Source: Branchiostoma floridae | Taxonomy: Eukaryota > Chordata > Leptocardii > Amphioxiformes > Branchiostomatidae | Assembly (NCBI RefSeq): GCF_000003815.2 | Contig: NC_049981.1 | Span: 15,666,132-15,730,131, forward strand | Reading direction: 5' to 3' | Length of the DNA: 64,000 bases | Shown: positions 47,097 through 59,510 of the stretch, one piece after another | Layout of the letters: each line of letters opens with the position of its first letter | How positions within the stretch are numbered: position 1 is the first letter of the stretch | Notes under the pieces: generated by a model | The model's database searches: none | What the model was told of the DNA's origin: nothing | The model's input: only the letters and a program-made list of their open reading frames with translations | Position numbers and translations under genes: made by a program

Positions 47097-48172
47097 CTTC
47101 GGGGTAAAACACAAGCCCCTGTACATGTATTGTAAAGCGCCAGTATACGTGTGTTGAGGATCTGGGGAAGTCGGAAAGCGTCACTTTTATTCCAATGGGT
47201 ATATAAAGAGCTTTTGTCTGTATCATGTACATTTTGTACACCCAATAAACATTAAGTTCATCTTGTACTTGAAATGCATGTCATTTGTACATGTGTCAAG
47301 GAGAAATTTGTCAGAAACATTGTCATACTGCTTCAATACCTTTATTACTGTTAAAATCAAAATATCAAAATATAGCCAAGCATGAAAAATATCAATGTTT
47401 TGTTGTGCTGACATTTGAAATATATTGCTTAATGTGCAGAAGGATATTGACATTTGATTTTCATTTAAAGAACTAGAAAAATGATACAGTGTTGGACGTG
47501 GTATTTACCTAGGTGTTTCTCTGTCCTCTGCCCCTTATAATGGTAACACAATGTTGTTGTTTCCTTACATCATTTTAGTATTACTGTTGACTGTATTTTC
47601 TGACTCTAAATTTTAAATTGAGGCTTGGATGAGACCACATTAACATAGGGAATCAGAACATTTTCATTTGTCACAGACTAGAGGATAAACATTAATGTAC
47701 ATGTATATCAAGTTACCAACCTGTCCACCCCCACAAAAGTAGGACAGTCCTTTTGTTAGGATTCCCTTGAGCTCAATACTTATATTGTCCAAAAGTGTTG
47801 CAGAACTTATGCATGGATAAAAAGTGATTGAAAACACTCTAGGCCTAGAGAAAAAATGTTGTGTCTTACAGACTTTCTGTATTCTACAATCCTTATCAGA
47901 TTAGGGCTTTGAACAGTGGATGCAAGAATGCATACTTAACATCGTACTTCATTGTTCATTTCATTAATATACCTGTACTTGAACATTGCCAAACTGTACC
48001 TGTTGATCACTTATTAAAAAAAAAAGGAAAATCCCTGCCTACCGGCCCTAATTATTTCAGGACTGTAACCATAAACACAACATTATCTTTTCCAGGTTCT
48101 ACACAACAACATTGCAGGTACATGAACGACTGGTGTGCGGCATGACTGTACAGAGAGAAGATGGTGCTGTTC

Positions 48173-49446
48173 TCAGTTGGTGAGAGAGATGAGAGCCTTG
48201 ACAATGTCTCCCTGGTGTTCTCTCAACGTACGCTCCGCAACCAGCTTCGTCACCTCCAGCTCTGTCATCTGTCAATCAAAATAGACAATAAACTTGCAAC
48301 AACATCCTGAACAGCAGTGTTGGATGTACTTAGTATATGGAACAGACTCATTCTCTAGCTCACCATCATCATCATTTCAGACGTCTTGCTAATGCATAGG
48401 TTACCGTTACACATAGACGGATTTCGCTCCCAACTCTCTCCCGACTATGGTTAGGGGTGATTTGGGAGCTAAGACGGCTGTAGTCAGCTGGCGTTCGGCT
48501 GAGTCGGCTGGTGTTCTGCTGCCTCAGCCGAGTGTTTTGAAATGTTCAAAACATTCGGCTCTAAATGGCAGGTCTGGAATGGGTCGGTTGGTGGTCGGCT
48601 GGTGGTCGGCTAGTTTTCAGCTGGTGTTCGGGAGTAAGTCAGCAGTCAGTTTTAACTGCTTAAGCAAGCCATAAACACTGCTGACTTACTCCCAGCTTGT
48701 TTCCAACCTACTAACGATTCACCCCAAAACCGTAGACAAATCTCTGCTAACTCAATCCCAAGCAAAATGACTATTACCAGGACGTAGATGAATCACCCCC
48801 GAACTTCACACGACCGACATCCAGAACAATAAATGCCATATAAGAGCTATCTCAGTATCTGTGACCAAAATTTGATCTTTTGGTGATGTTTACAAGATAG
48901 AAGAAAGGATTATTTTGATTAAAAACAAAAATGGCCACTTTTTTGAAAATCGCTGATTATGTCCATTTCAAGTCGTGAGAGGGTCAGCAATCGGTTGGGA
49001 ATCAGTAATTCGGCAGTCTGCGGCTAGAGGTTGGAATGGTTGGGAATGGGTTATTTAGCATTCGAGACACAATCGGGAGTACCCCGGTAAGTCATTTATT
49101 GGTCGGGAGATGGTTAGGACATGTTCGGGAAATGTTCTGCGCTAAAAGATAGGCGTGGCCTAAACTGGTCAGACTGCTCCCGAACACCAGCCGATCTGAG
49201 TCGGCTAAGGGTCGGCTGGTGTTCGGGAGCTAAAAATATTTTGCATCACAGTCATCGTTCAGTAATACAGATGAGCTAGGGCCCAGTGGTTCCTGTTTAG
49301 AACTTTTATTTATCTGGATCTTGTTTATAATGAGGTGGCCATGATGGTTGATGATGAGTGGTGTAAATTCACTCACATACATTCATAGTGAAGGCAAAGA
49401 TATTTAAGGCGAACAAGAAGGAAATGCAAAGCTACTTTTACCAGGG

Positions 49447-49486
<40 letters not shown>

Positions 49487-51418
49487 CCATCCCCCCACCC
49501 CCACCCACATATATCCACACACACACACACACACACAAACACACACATGCACACACAGGTGCATCACTTTTTGCAGATATAAAACATTTACTCACAATCA
49601 ATTCAACATCTTCTTTCCGGATCACAACTTTGGCTAGTTCTCTTTCTCTGTGAACAAAAAGACAAGTAATCAAACTAGTCCATATACCATAGGGGGCTAC
49701 TGTAAATAGAAGCTTTGCAGTTATTTTATGTTCGTGGTTTGTGGTGGCCGCTTCACTACAAACCACAGCAAATATTTTTTCTATCTTCTGCTCACCCCGT
49801 CTACAACAACCCTTCTCACTACATGTGCATACTACACATTGTAAGTTTGTAACAGTACCATAATGATGAAATGTTTCAGGTACTTGCTATGGTAAAGACA
49901 CAAGGCACCATATTTTGTGATTTGCCATTCATTCATTTCTCCTTACGTCGTTACGACCTACTTTTCCACCATGTAAAGTAGTACCATACTACTTATGCAG
50001 AGGGTAGATATGGTTACATCAGTGAGAGTTGATCATACCAGCACTGTCAAAGTGAAAAAGGGACTGTTCTGTCTGTTTGTAGCGCCATTGCCAAGTAACC
50101 ACTTAAGTGGTTTCCAACTAGTGGTTTGTAGAGGCGAACAGTTTTCCATTACTGCATGTGACTATAGTACACTACTGTACATGTGTTTGCAGGATGGTGC
50201 TACTACTAAATAAAACCACTGCAAACACTTTATTTCTGCGCTACCGCATACTTTACACTAAGGAGTAAAGCTATGCCCAAATATGGGCATACCCTCCAGG
50301 TAATACCGAAATAATGTAAACTCATTTACTTTCACAGGGATTTAATGTCGTGGTAGAAGGTGAAAGTGTTCTTCATGGTCCAAGTTCCCAGTTGAAACAG
50401 TTGTGCAGTACAGAACTTATACAGTGGACATGCATATTTATGAAGTCACAGTGAAGAGGTCATGTCAAAAATGGCTAAATCAAACTGCTGTGTACATAAT
50501 ACACCTTTCTCACGCGGCGGCCATGACAGATCCAAGAAGAGGTCAATGAGGCAAACAGACAAAACTTATTTCTAAAATCAGGTCCCATTTAGTTTTCCCC
50601 CAAACCACACAAATTTTCATGATATAAGATGGAATGATAAATATTACAAGAAGTGTTATGCACCGAAAAATGTAGCAATTTAGAGTAGTGTAGACTGACC
50701 CCATAGTCCATTAAGAGATGCAAAATAAAAACATAATAATGCAAATTTTTAACGAATCTACAGCCATTCACTTATTGGTCGATTTCCTAATTGGCAGGCT
50801 ACCCTTGGTCGAACTGCTAATTATGATGGACAGCCTTTTGTTTGCCACATTGAACTCGTTTTAGATCTATCATGGCCGCCGCGTGAGAAAGGTGTATAAG
50901 ATTTGGAGTACACAGATTAAACCATACTCACCTGCTTGCCTTTTTGCTTCTCTCTTCTGATGTTTTCTGGTTCACTAAACTCATAGCCTGCAAAACAAGA
51001 GTACCACACAGCACATGTCATAAATTTTGCACATTATTTTCAGAATGTTTTTTTTACATACATTACTAAAGTCTTGATAATATATTCTGCAACGTTGGTA
51101 CATGTACAAATATGTTACATCCAAAGCGTTTTGTTGAAATGGCTTTCTTATATTTTTGTTTTGTGAGCAACAAAATGTAAAGACGTGACCGTAAAAAATG
51201 CAGAGTGGGGAGGGGGGCAAACACATGGCACTTCCTACATTTTGGATGCTCTCTGTGGAAATTTCCTTCTCCTCTGCGTAGTCGGTAACCTTCTCCAGAT
51301 CAGCGGCGGCTTCTGAATCCTGCTTCTTCTTCTTCTCCTTCTTGTCTGGCTGGACATTTTCTTCCTCTCCGTCCAGTTCGTGATCGTGCTCGTTTTGGGT
51401 CGGCTTCGACGTCGCCAT
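48173..51418 (-). CDS. HYPK: HYPK (huntingtin-interacting protein K)
   Basis: Four minus-strand exons join in frame into 127 residues: 51239-51418 (ATG at 51418, [20 protein letters not shown]), 50932-50987, 49596-49647 and 48173-48268 (stop TGA). The product follows vertebrate HYPK closely: [14 protein letters not shown], then [24 protein letters not shown] and the UBA-like C-terminus ([20 protein letters not shown]). HYPK is a small acidic chaperone-like protein that binds the NatA N-terminal acetyltransferase and polyglutamine proteins in cytosol and nucleus. Length matches the family (~120-130). Donors are GTAGGA, GTGAGT and GTGAGT. Intron 3 is loaded with foldback repeats and a CA microsatellite. 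It is divergently arranged with CKS1. Confidence 0.96.
48425..49232. repeat. Foldback repeat cluster in HYPK intron 3
   Basis: Variants of CGGCTGGTGTTCGGGAG occur on both strands. Two clean hairpins are present: GGGAGTAAGTCAGCAGT (48630-48646) with its complement at 48677-48693, and GCTCCCGAACACCAGCCGA (49176-49194) with its exact complement at 49212-49230. Ends beginning GCTCCC suggest one ~800-bp composite element, but no target duplication is clear. Confidence 0.6.
49449..49556. repeat. (CA)n microsatellite in HYPK intron 3
   Basis: CA runs interrupted by CCATCCCCCCACCCCCACCC. Open frames rich in His/Thr and Cys/Val across it are translation of the repeat. Confidence 0.95.
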
Positions 51419-52587
51419 CTTGAATTGACAAGTGCGTTGCGGCTCTGATGGAGGTTATGAGTATAATACAACGGATGCTGTTTGTGCAAAAATTCAACAA
51501 AAATATCTTTAGGTATAATTACCAATAATGAAAAATGTCATATTTATAAGAACAGTCAAGTATAGATGCTATTTAGGTTAAATAATGCTTCGATAGGAAA
51601 AATAATGGCTTCTTTAACCTACATTATACCCTTCCATGGTTTGGTGGAATTTAACCTTTGGCTGAGACCACTTGATTTTAAAGGGAGAAATTGATATTTT
51701 CTTTTAACATTTCACTGACATAATGAGTAAAATAATGTTTTGAATACATTTTCAAACAATTACGTTGAATTAATTTGTATAAAAAGCAAAATTTTATGAA
51801 GTATATCTTGCCAAATGTATAACAAAATCCCCTTAAACCTGAATCCACTATTCAGATGACCCAGGGAAGGTTTTGGCGGGAAACTAGAACAAAGCCGCGG
51901 AAGCAAGCCGGACTGCCTGCACAGCTTTTGGGGAGATTCTATCATCAGACGTCACAGTTATTGTTTTTCCAAGCCATACAGGAAGAAAATAGAGGTAAGT
52001 TGATATGTAGCTGATTGGAACGCTAGTAAATTAAATGCTTCGCCAGAAATCAACATCGAAAGAATAAACGAGGGCACGCTAGGGAGGGGGGTTCAGCCTC
52101 ACGGAGCTGTGGAGGAGGTTTCTGAGCTCATTTAAACCTCCTTGGCCTCATAGGAACACACATACAGCTAACGTCACGTTTGCCATATACAGATATTTTG
52201 CCGCTGTTTTCTGAGGTCTGTTGATTTCTCAGTAGGTCAATATCAGTTTGAAACCATTTGCACACAGTGGCGGTATACTCATGCTGCCTCTTGTTCAGAT
52301 TCCGCTAGGGGGCTCTGGTGAGTGGTCTATTAATGTCATCCTAAGACGTAATGACTGATGGATTTGCCATACTCATAATCAAGTATGGCAAGTCTACTAC
52401 TAGTACTCTCGAGGCAAGGGTTGATGGACAAAATCGTGAGCTTTTCCTTATATGCCGTATTTTTCGACCAGCCTACGTTTATTTATTATAAGTTATTCTC
52501 ATTAAAAGGCCAACAGATATAAAATGGTACATGTACTGTGGAACGGCTGTAATGATTGAAAAAAATATATATATAAGATATATAAGT

Positions 52588-52623
<36 letters not shown>

Positions 52624-52773
52624 ACATCAATTCTTTATGTTAATATTGTATGTTGCAACCACCACAGGTTGAAAGTTACCACTTCAACCCAGCCATATCC
52701 AACACACACTGCCTACAACTTGTTCTCCTGGAGCTTGCAATACCAGTCAAAATTACTAGGTGTCGCTTTGACT
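51419..52773. promoter_or_regulatory. Divergent HYPK/CKS1 intergenic region
   Basis: About 1.35 kb separates the HYPK start (minus) from the CKS1 start (plus). An AGAG/GTAAGT donor at 51994-51995 and an acceptor-like ACCACCACAG ending at 52667 would make a 5' UTR intron for CKS1. A TA microsatellite lies at ~52590-52620. Start sites are not visible directly. Confidence 0.5.
51872..51883 (+). promoter_or_regulatory. E2F-type site upstream of CKS1
   Basis: TTTGGCGGGAAA is an ideal two-sided E2F/DP element. It lies ~110 bp before the proposed end of the CKS1 5' UTR exon and ~450 bp from HYPK. CKS genes are cell-cycle regulated, so this placement is meaningful, though binding is inferred. Confidence 0.6.
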
Positions 52774-53609
52774 ATGTCGACGGGCGAAGTGCAGAAAATG
52801 ATCCAATACTCGGATAAATACAAAGATGAGACGTTCGAGTATCGACACGTGATTCTTCCCACTGAACTAGTCCACCAGGTATGACCAAACTTTACACGCA
52901 AAGAACTCAAGTCAAGTCAAGATATCTATTTACCTTTACAATATCAAGAACACAATAATAAATTCGATAGATTTACTGATTGGCATTGTTTCAGGTTCAA
53001 ACTTATGCTTTTAGCATGATTTAAACCGCTACAGATGTGCCATTTTTTACTGCCGAGTTTTGCGGTATGATATTTTGATTTAGTTCTTTGTTGTGTAAAC
53101 GTACAGTCTGTCGTTTCTTTTCAAGACTAGTGGACGGTTAGATCTTCAGTGAGCTAAAACTGGTTCTTTCATGTAGAGAGCGTCTAGTAGTTAGTGGCCC
53201 AGTCTCTAGACCCAGAGGCCATAGTCCGAGCTGTAACGCATAACCAACATGCACGCTACTGGAAAGTGTCTTAGTCCGTAGGACGGAACGTGATCCACCG
53301 TACATTATGTCTGTTGAAATACGTGTACAAATCGTCTGCCGACTGTAAATACTGTACATATGGCCTGTCCTCTCTGTCTGAACTAGTGATTAGACTAGAG
53401 CAAGGTTAGATCTCCAGTGAGCTAAACTTCGGTAGCACTCTCACTTTCTGATCTCTCTGACGTAGGTCCCAAAGAACCATCTTATGACAGAGACAGAATG
53501 GCGGAACCTGGGGGTTCAGCAGTCTCCGTACTGGATCCACTACATGATCCACTGTCCAGAACCGCACATCCTCCTGTTCAGACGGCCGAGGGAGGAATCA
53601 GAGCTTTGA
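52774..53609 (+). CDS. CKS1: CKS1, cyclin-dependent kinase regulatory subunit
   Basis: Two exons, 52774-52878 and 53466-53609, join in frame (phase 0; donor GTATGA, acceptor TCTCTGACGTAG) to give 82 residues. This compares with 79 in human CKS1B and CKS2. Key segments: [20 protein letters not shown] (phosphate-pocket Lys/Arg/Ser region), [20 protein letters not shown], then [13 protein letters not shown]. The last includes the conserved beta-hinge HxPEPH, here preceded by Cys. CKS proteins bind CDKs and phosphorylated substrates to drive multisite phosphorylation. The start codon follows an in-frame untranslated stretch that resembles a spliced leader exon. The E2F site at 51872 suggests S-phase control. 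CKS1 versus CKS2 cannot be separated in an invertebrate single-type gene. Confidence 0.96.
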
Positions 53610-55926
53610 TTGACAGCATTTGCATGAGGCCACGCCCACTGCTGTTGTTTGTATATATGTTGTATATATCAGTGAATATTTTTATTAGTAACAAAAATAT
53701 TCACTGATCTTCCTGGAGTCTGCTTCTTTCTTGTCAAAACACAAGTACAAGAAATATTACAACTTAAGGTAACTAAAAGCAATACATCAAACATGGTACC
53801 ATACCCACGGCTGTTGTTGGTTCCTTTGTTTGATAATTAAGAAACCATTACTCATCAAATATGATCATGTACTCACTAATCTTCCTGGATTACTCTTCTG
53901 ACAAGGTAACTCAAAGATACAATAGATTTTACAATTCAACATAACTAAAGCAATGCATTACGCTGTATGGTGCAGTAGGCTATACACACGGACACCGCTA
54001 TTCGTTAGTTTGTTCAAGAAGGTTGTTTTGTTGATTTCTTGTTTCTTAGTTAAGAAACCTCTCGTCAATACAAACATATACTCTCTAATCCTGGAGTCCT
54101 CTTCCCATGTGATAATACATACAATACATATTACAATGGACTTATCGTAGTTGTATTATACATGTACATATTACCCTTTATTACAACATTAACTTGACTA
54201 TGGATACACATGGCATCACATAGAACTAAGTTAAGTTACACATGAGGTTGATAAACTCTACCAATGCCAGACGTCTGATGATTTCAAGGTTACAACACTA
54301 AGAGTAGCTCATCACCATGAATTGAGAGATATCACGTTTGTGATGTTTTCTGCTCCAGGACTTCTTTAAATATCGGGTGTTGAATGATGAATTATATTCC
54401 AGAATACAAAAGATTAACGAGGCTATGCCCACTGGAAGTTTAGATAGTTAATTATATAAGAATGTACCCTGAATTAATCTGCGATTATAAACTAGATGCT
54501 AGACACAGATAATAAAGATATACAAAGTAAAGTGACCATAAATCCCGTTTGCAGGATATTGTTCTTACCTCCTTTCTTTTTTTTCCCTTTCAAGACCTTT
54601 CAATCTCTATTTTTGGACATAGATTTGCCCTTCGTTTTCGTAAACAGACTATTTACATTTGTTCTTTTTGTATGTCTTTAAAAACAAGGGCCACACCTCA
54701 AGTACTTTGAGAACTCTTGAAAAATATCCTCCTGCGCAAAAATCACCGAACTGACAGAAAGAGGGCGTGATATATCTCCGTTGCCATGGAAACGACCATG
54801 AGTCTGGTTTACGCAGCTTTTCAGTGATTGGTTGAAGCTCGGTCACATCCGGGTGTCTAAAGATAAACCAAACCACTTTTCGTTCTCTGGTTACAGTCTT
54901 ACTGAAACATCCCTTTTCTTAAACCAACTTTCAAACGTAACAAAGGACTTATTTCATGTAGATCCTTTTAGAAACAGCTGTGTGTGTTTTGTTTGTTTTA
55001 AGCAGATGTTGGAGTAGAAAATAGTAACGTTTTCGAATCATGACAGTGCTCTACTCAAATATCTGCAGACGCTGGTTCAAGGACAGGCACGTGTTTTCTA
55101 AACTTGTGCCACCTTTAAGGGTCTGACTAGAAAGGGTTTTACCAGCGGGTAGAAGACTGTCAGATCAGATAGGATTGTCTGTTCCAACGTCTGTTTGGAA
55201 CTCGGGTTAAGTCACTGTGTGGTGTGTGTGTGTGTGGCTGAATAGAGAAGCTTAGTTACAACGACCCAAGTAGATTTCTTGTTTAGTCAACCGTTTTGTT
55301 TGTTTGTTTCATTGGGATCTCCATTAGTGATACTAAATGTAGTATCACAATTCTTCCTGGAGTCCTACAATTCAGAAACAATAAATGCAAAAACATAAGC
55401 CGTTAGGCTGCGAAAATGTGACTGATACTTGTACAGTATAGGGGGCATCTGGAAACATATATGTACGCTGGCCTACCTACTTGACGGGAACTTGTAACTC
55501 ACTTTTATAGTGTTGGGTATTCTGGAAATTCAGTGTTTGCCATGGCTAGGTTTCAATCAAGCACGCCAAGTAACCTCTATTCTTCTCCATATGTTTTTGG
55601 GGGGCTTACTTGCCGAGGTGTGGCAACTGCGACTCCCATACAAGGGCCACCGACTTTACGTCCCTAGCCAAAATGATGAATGCTATCCCTAGCCTAGGCC
55701 TTGTCGAGTGGACATATACTTAGTTAAATGTCATTGGTTTTTTTACGTACAAAGTTCCCATCTTGTCTTAGTTGCAACCCACGTTCTCCAAAAACTACAA
55801 CAAACAAAGTGCAAGCTTCTCTTAACAACGTGTAACTTTTGGGTCGACCAATTCATGCATTCCGTGTGTGTGTGGTTGGGAGAGGGGGGTCCTAGGTGTT
55901 TTTATGTTACACATTAATTTTGACCT
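53610..55926. other. No gene seen
   Basis: Contains a related pair of AAGAAACC/TCTTCCTGGA-type stretches at ~53700-53900 and 54040-54110, suggesting old local duplication. No exon recognised. Confidence 0.4.
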
Positions 55927-56010
55927 TAGCCTGGATACCACACCCCCAGCCCGATCTCAATATCTATCGTGGGATATTGAGATTGTACTGGGGTGTGGTA
56001 TCCAGGCTAA
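55927..56010. mobile_element. hAT-like foldback MITE, 84 bp
   Basis: The ends TAGCCTGGATACCACACCCC are matched in inverted orientation, and the two halves fold on ATCTCAATATC/GATATTGAGAT. The 8-bp direct repeat TTTGACCT flanks the element (55919-55926 and 56011-56018), as typical of hAT elements. A diverged copy is at 46233-46318. Confidence 0.85.
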
Positions 56011-56840
56011 TTTGACCTCAACTTTTAGTCATGATTTGAAAGTGGTATATTTCCGTCGAAATTTCATACCGCTGCAATTCAATACGATCTAAGTGCACGT
56101 AACTTTTGAAATGAACCCCTTGATTACGTACATACGTCATCTTTTAAGCATTATCAATCCCAATCATCCTAAGATCCCCGTACCTTTCCTGACGTGGAAT
56201 AGCCTGAAAATTGCCCAGGCGTCTCGTTCTTTTGAAACGTGGAACTACAATCTCCGACCGCTGACAAAGCCAAGCTTACAGATTTAAGTGACCTACGTGT
56301 AAAACGTTTGTATACACAGTTTGTAAGGAGACCCGAACTCTTGTTTGTCCAAAAGCCGGAACTACCATTCCTCGGGAAGTTTCGTTGTTGTGTTCAACAG
56401 ATTGAAGTACGTAATTCAGTTTAGAAATTCTTTTCGTTTTATTCATTCCGTTCTATGAAATGCAACGTTATAATCAGATTGTGTGGTTTTGATTGTTTGT
56501 TACCTTTTAATAATTTGACAAGAAGTAATTTTCCATTAGTTGACAACCTTGTATGATGTTGAATGTATGGTCCCGGATATGAAGTACCTATGTTGTGCTT
56601 CAGTGTGAATGAGCTCCAATAGAAGAGTCCCACGTCTGTTAAACTACATAGACTCCGTAGTTTGAGTGTTGTAAGCTCACAAATCTGAAGAACAAACGCC
56701 CCAGCCAGACCTAGTGCCACAAACCTACCGGCACAGACTTCGTGTGCAGTCATTTTCAAATGCTAAAAGCGGACGAGTGTGTTTTAAACGTTTTCTGTAC
56801 TTAAAATCGTTTTTACAAGTTGCTTTACAAGTGAAAAGTC

Positions 56841-58019
56841 ATGTTGCCGCTCTACAAGGAGAAGAAAATCTCCCCCTCTGTTGTTTGCACACTTCTGCAA
56901 AACTCCAAAAGGGCCAAAACGATCGCTCTGGTTTTTGTGTTGCTGTGGCTGTTCCTGGGCGTGTGGCTGCTGTACAGCTCCTACGTGTCGAGGGGAAGCT
57001 TCAGACTGGAGGACTTGCACCCGTTTCAGCGGGGCGGGGAAGATGGTTCGGACCAAGAACACGACGAAGACTCGAAGATGCATCCTGTCTTAGCGCGAGC
57101 CTTGCACATGAAAGACGACGGGCATGAACTTGAAGTTGGACCGAACGTCGCACGCAGGTACGCCGACGTACAAGGTGACTCGCCCCCCTGGTCTCTCGCA
57201 CCACGTACAGAGCTGTGTAAAGGTCAGGACTTCGTTCTACTCGCGTTGGTGGAGACTTCGCCACACCGCTTCCAACAGCGCGCCGTCATCAGGAGGTCTT
57301 GGGGACAGAACATCGCAGCTAAAAGCGAAAAGGAGAACCTAAAATGGCAGGTTGTTTTCGTCATGGGTACAGCTTCGGATGCCATGACGGAAGAAAGACT
57401 TGTGGACGAATCTTTGCAGTATAATGACATTCTTCAAGGGAAGTTTGAAGATCACAGAGAAGAGGACAACTTAAAGGTAACCCTGGGTTTTCAGTGGGTG
57501 AACAGCACTTTTTCTAACGGAAGTTGTGTGCCTAGCTTTGTTCTCAAAACCGACGACAATGTCCTTGTCAACATGAAAGTTTTGGCGCCCTGGGCACGAG
57601 ACGCTCACGAGATCTCGCAGAATCTCTTCATGGGTCACGTGCTTCGCGGAGGACGGCCGACCCGGGACCAATCAGAGCCCAGGTACATCTCAGAAGCGAA
57701 ATATCCAAGAGACGACTTTCCTAACTTCGCACAAGGTCCGGTATACATGTTCTCATTGGACGTCGTCATTAGAATGGTCAAAGCATTTCGCGCCTTCGGA
57801 CATATGACGCCATTTCCATTCGAAGACGTGTACCTCGGGCTCTTGGCGGAGTATCTTCAGGTGATCCCGCTACACGACGATCGCTTCGTGGTGATGAAGA
57901 AGCCGAAGAACACTTGTCTCTACAGGAGGATGACGTTTATCTATGACGTCAGTCCCCAGGAGATGCTAAGCCTCCACAACATCATCCAATCAGATGACAC
58001 TGACTGTAAAGAAATCTGA
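56841..58019 (+). CDS. GT31 beta-1,3-galactosyltransferase-like enzyme
   Basis: Intronless frame of 392 residues, typical of B3GALT genes. Type II Golgi topology: a short cytosolic N-terminus with KRAK, membrane anchor at ~28-48 (IALVFVLLWLFLGVWLLYSS) and an acidic stem to ~115. The GT31 catalytic domain follows: FVLLALVETSPHRFQQR, RAVIRRSWG (147-155), FVLKTDDNVLVN with the metal-binding DDN at 238-240 (family DxD, usually DDD), AQGPVYMFS (297-305) and FEDVYLG (327-333). N-glycosylation sequons NST and NGS lie at ~221-228. The expected product transfers galactose (or GlcNAc) in a beta-1,3 link to glycoprotein or glycolipid acceptors in the Golgi. The exact donor and acceptor cannot be told. 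The start codon was chosen because it gives the usual short N-tail. An overlapping out-of-frame 137-codon frame is a shadow. Confidence 0.93.
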   Translation: MLPLYKEKKISPSVVCTLLQNSKRAKTIALVFVLLWLFLGVWLLYSSYVSRGSFRLEDLHPFQRGGEDGSDQEHDEDSKMHPVLARALHMKDDGHELEVGPNVARRYADVQGDSPPWSLAPRTELCKGQDFVLLALVETSPHRFQQRAVIRRSWGQNIAAKSEKENLKWQVVFVMGTASDAMTEERLVDESLQYNDILQGKFEDHREEDNLKVTLGFQWVNSTFSNGSCVPSFVLKTDDNVLVNMKVLAPWARDAHEISQNLFMGHVLRGGRPTRDQSEPRYISEAKYPRDDFPNFAQGPVYMFSLDVVIRMVKAFRAFGHMTPFPFEDVYLGLLAEYLQVIPLHDDRFVVMKKPKNTCLYRRMTFIYDVSPQEMLSLHNIIQSDDTDCKEI

Positions 58020-58634
58020 AACGAACTGTTTGAACAGCCACAGGTACTCCAGACACGTTTTCCAAAAGCTATCCAGTTCCTTGAGTTACTGTTATATCGC
58101 GCGTATCTTATAACCTGATTGTTTAACCTTCATCGGCGAGCTAAACAACCATTAGCTATTGTAGACATATGCAGATGAGTTTTGATCATCTTCAGAGATT
58201 AAGTATAGCATGCCTTGTTTGGGACTGTGCCCTATGTCATTTTACATTGAGTTATGGTTACTTTCACTATTATTTCATACAATGGACATTACAATCGTAG
58301 CGGAAGATATATTATTCATACCCTTCTACCAGTGCGAGTTAGAGGCATTGATAGATGCCACGCCCCTTTTCTCCAGATGCCACGCCCCTTTCTTGTTAAT
58401 GTTCACTGTAAGTGTTCAAACTGACAACATGAATGAATTTTAACGATTGTCCGAAATCAATTGTACTGCATTCAATTCTTGATTCTAAATAAAGATATAT
58501 ACATTATGGCTATGAATAGTTTTGTTGTAAACCGTGCGTAACGCTAGTTAACCTTTATCCTTGACCTTGAGTAACCTATATCGGTTATTCTTCTTCTTAG
58601 AATACAGGACAAAGTGCCTCGCGGTTGCTTATCA

Positions 58635-58738
58635 AAACTATTTAGGAATATCAACTGGACGAACGGTAGTTTGAAATTGTAATATTTTCAAAATAGTTTG
58701 AAACTCCCGTCTGTGGAGTTGATATCCCTAGATAGTTT
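58635..58738. mobile_element. Foldback element, 104 bp
   Basis: The left arm AAACTATTTAGGAATATCAA, continuing CT, pairs with the complement of the right arm (AAACTATCTAGGGATATCAA). Pairing continues through ACGG-AGTTT-AAA towards a short centre. No clear target duplication. Confidence 0.65.
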
Positions 58739-59215
58739 CAGTATCGACAGTCATTCCCTCAAAAGCAAATAACGTGACCTCAAAAGTCAAAGAAACCATA
58801 TCAATATTTGCTTTAACGAAAACCAATGGCTTTATGGACAAAAATTGAAGACTTCTGTTTTTGTGTTGTGATTATATACATGCCACGCAGCAGAAATGCT
58901 CGATCGACGGACGAGTCTGCGAGCTCTACATGACATCTGCAGTAGAACGCCCGGTGCTCTCCCTGACATCGCGCGGGTTTTAGGGACCGGTCGACGTTCG
59001 CAGGTACTAGGTCAATGAGAGACCCATAGGGTGATAAGGCTAGGTTTTCGGGCGAAAAATACCCTCGAGTTTCGGGCGATTTCATCATTCAGTAACATTT
59101 TGGCGATCAAGTAACAGCCGAAACTCGCCGACCGTATGTTGTTGATACCATCTTCTAAACCACTAAGTACTTCGATTTTTATTTCTTGGGAATTACCACA
59201 TCTGTGGAAGGATTG

Positions 59216-59510
59216 ACATAACAGGTGACTATCACCTTGTCAAGATGTCAAACCTAAGACCAGACTAAGGTTTGATCCACTCACACCAGGAAGAACCCAT
59301 ACTCTTTTGTGATAAGCATGGCGGGTTCTTTTACCTACTTGGGGTGTGGCTCTCCTCCATTTAACGTCCTATCCGAGGGACGGTCCTAACCAAAGCTAGT
59401 TACTCATTGAATGAAGTGGGGGAAGTCGTGTTGAGTGCCTGTCCCAAGGGCACAGGATATCAGCAGATATGAACCTGGGACCTCTGTTTTCCGGGCCAAC
59501 ACCCTGCCCT
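59216..59510 (-). mobile_element. Diverged SINE relic
   Basis: Shares body blocks with the full-length SINEs (TTAACGTCCTATCCGAGGGA, GGAAGTCGTGT, TGCCTGTCCCAAGGGCACA) in the same minus orientation. The tRNA-like head is degenerate (TGAACCTGGGACCTC region), so it is an old or related-subfamily copy. Confidence 0.65.

Noticed and set aside
49404-49766. 120-codon minus-strand gene
   Set aside because: It is HYPK exon 3 plus intron and CA-repeat sequence read through.
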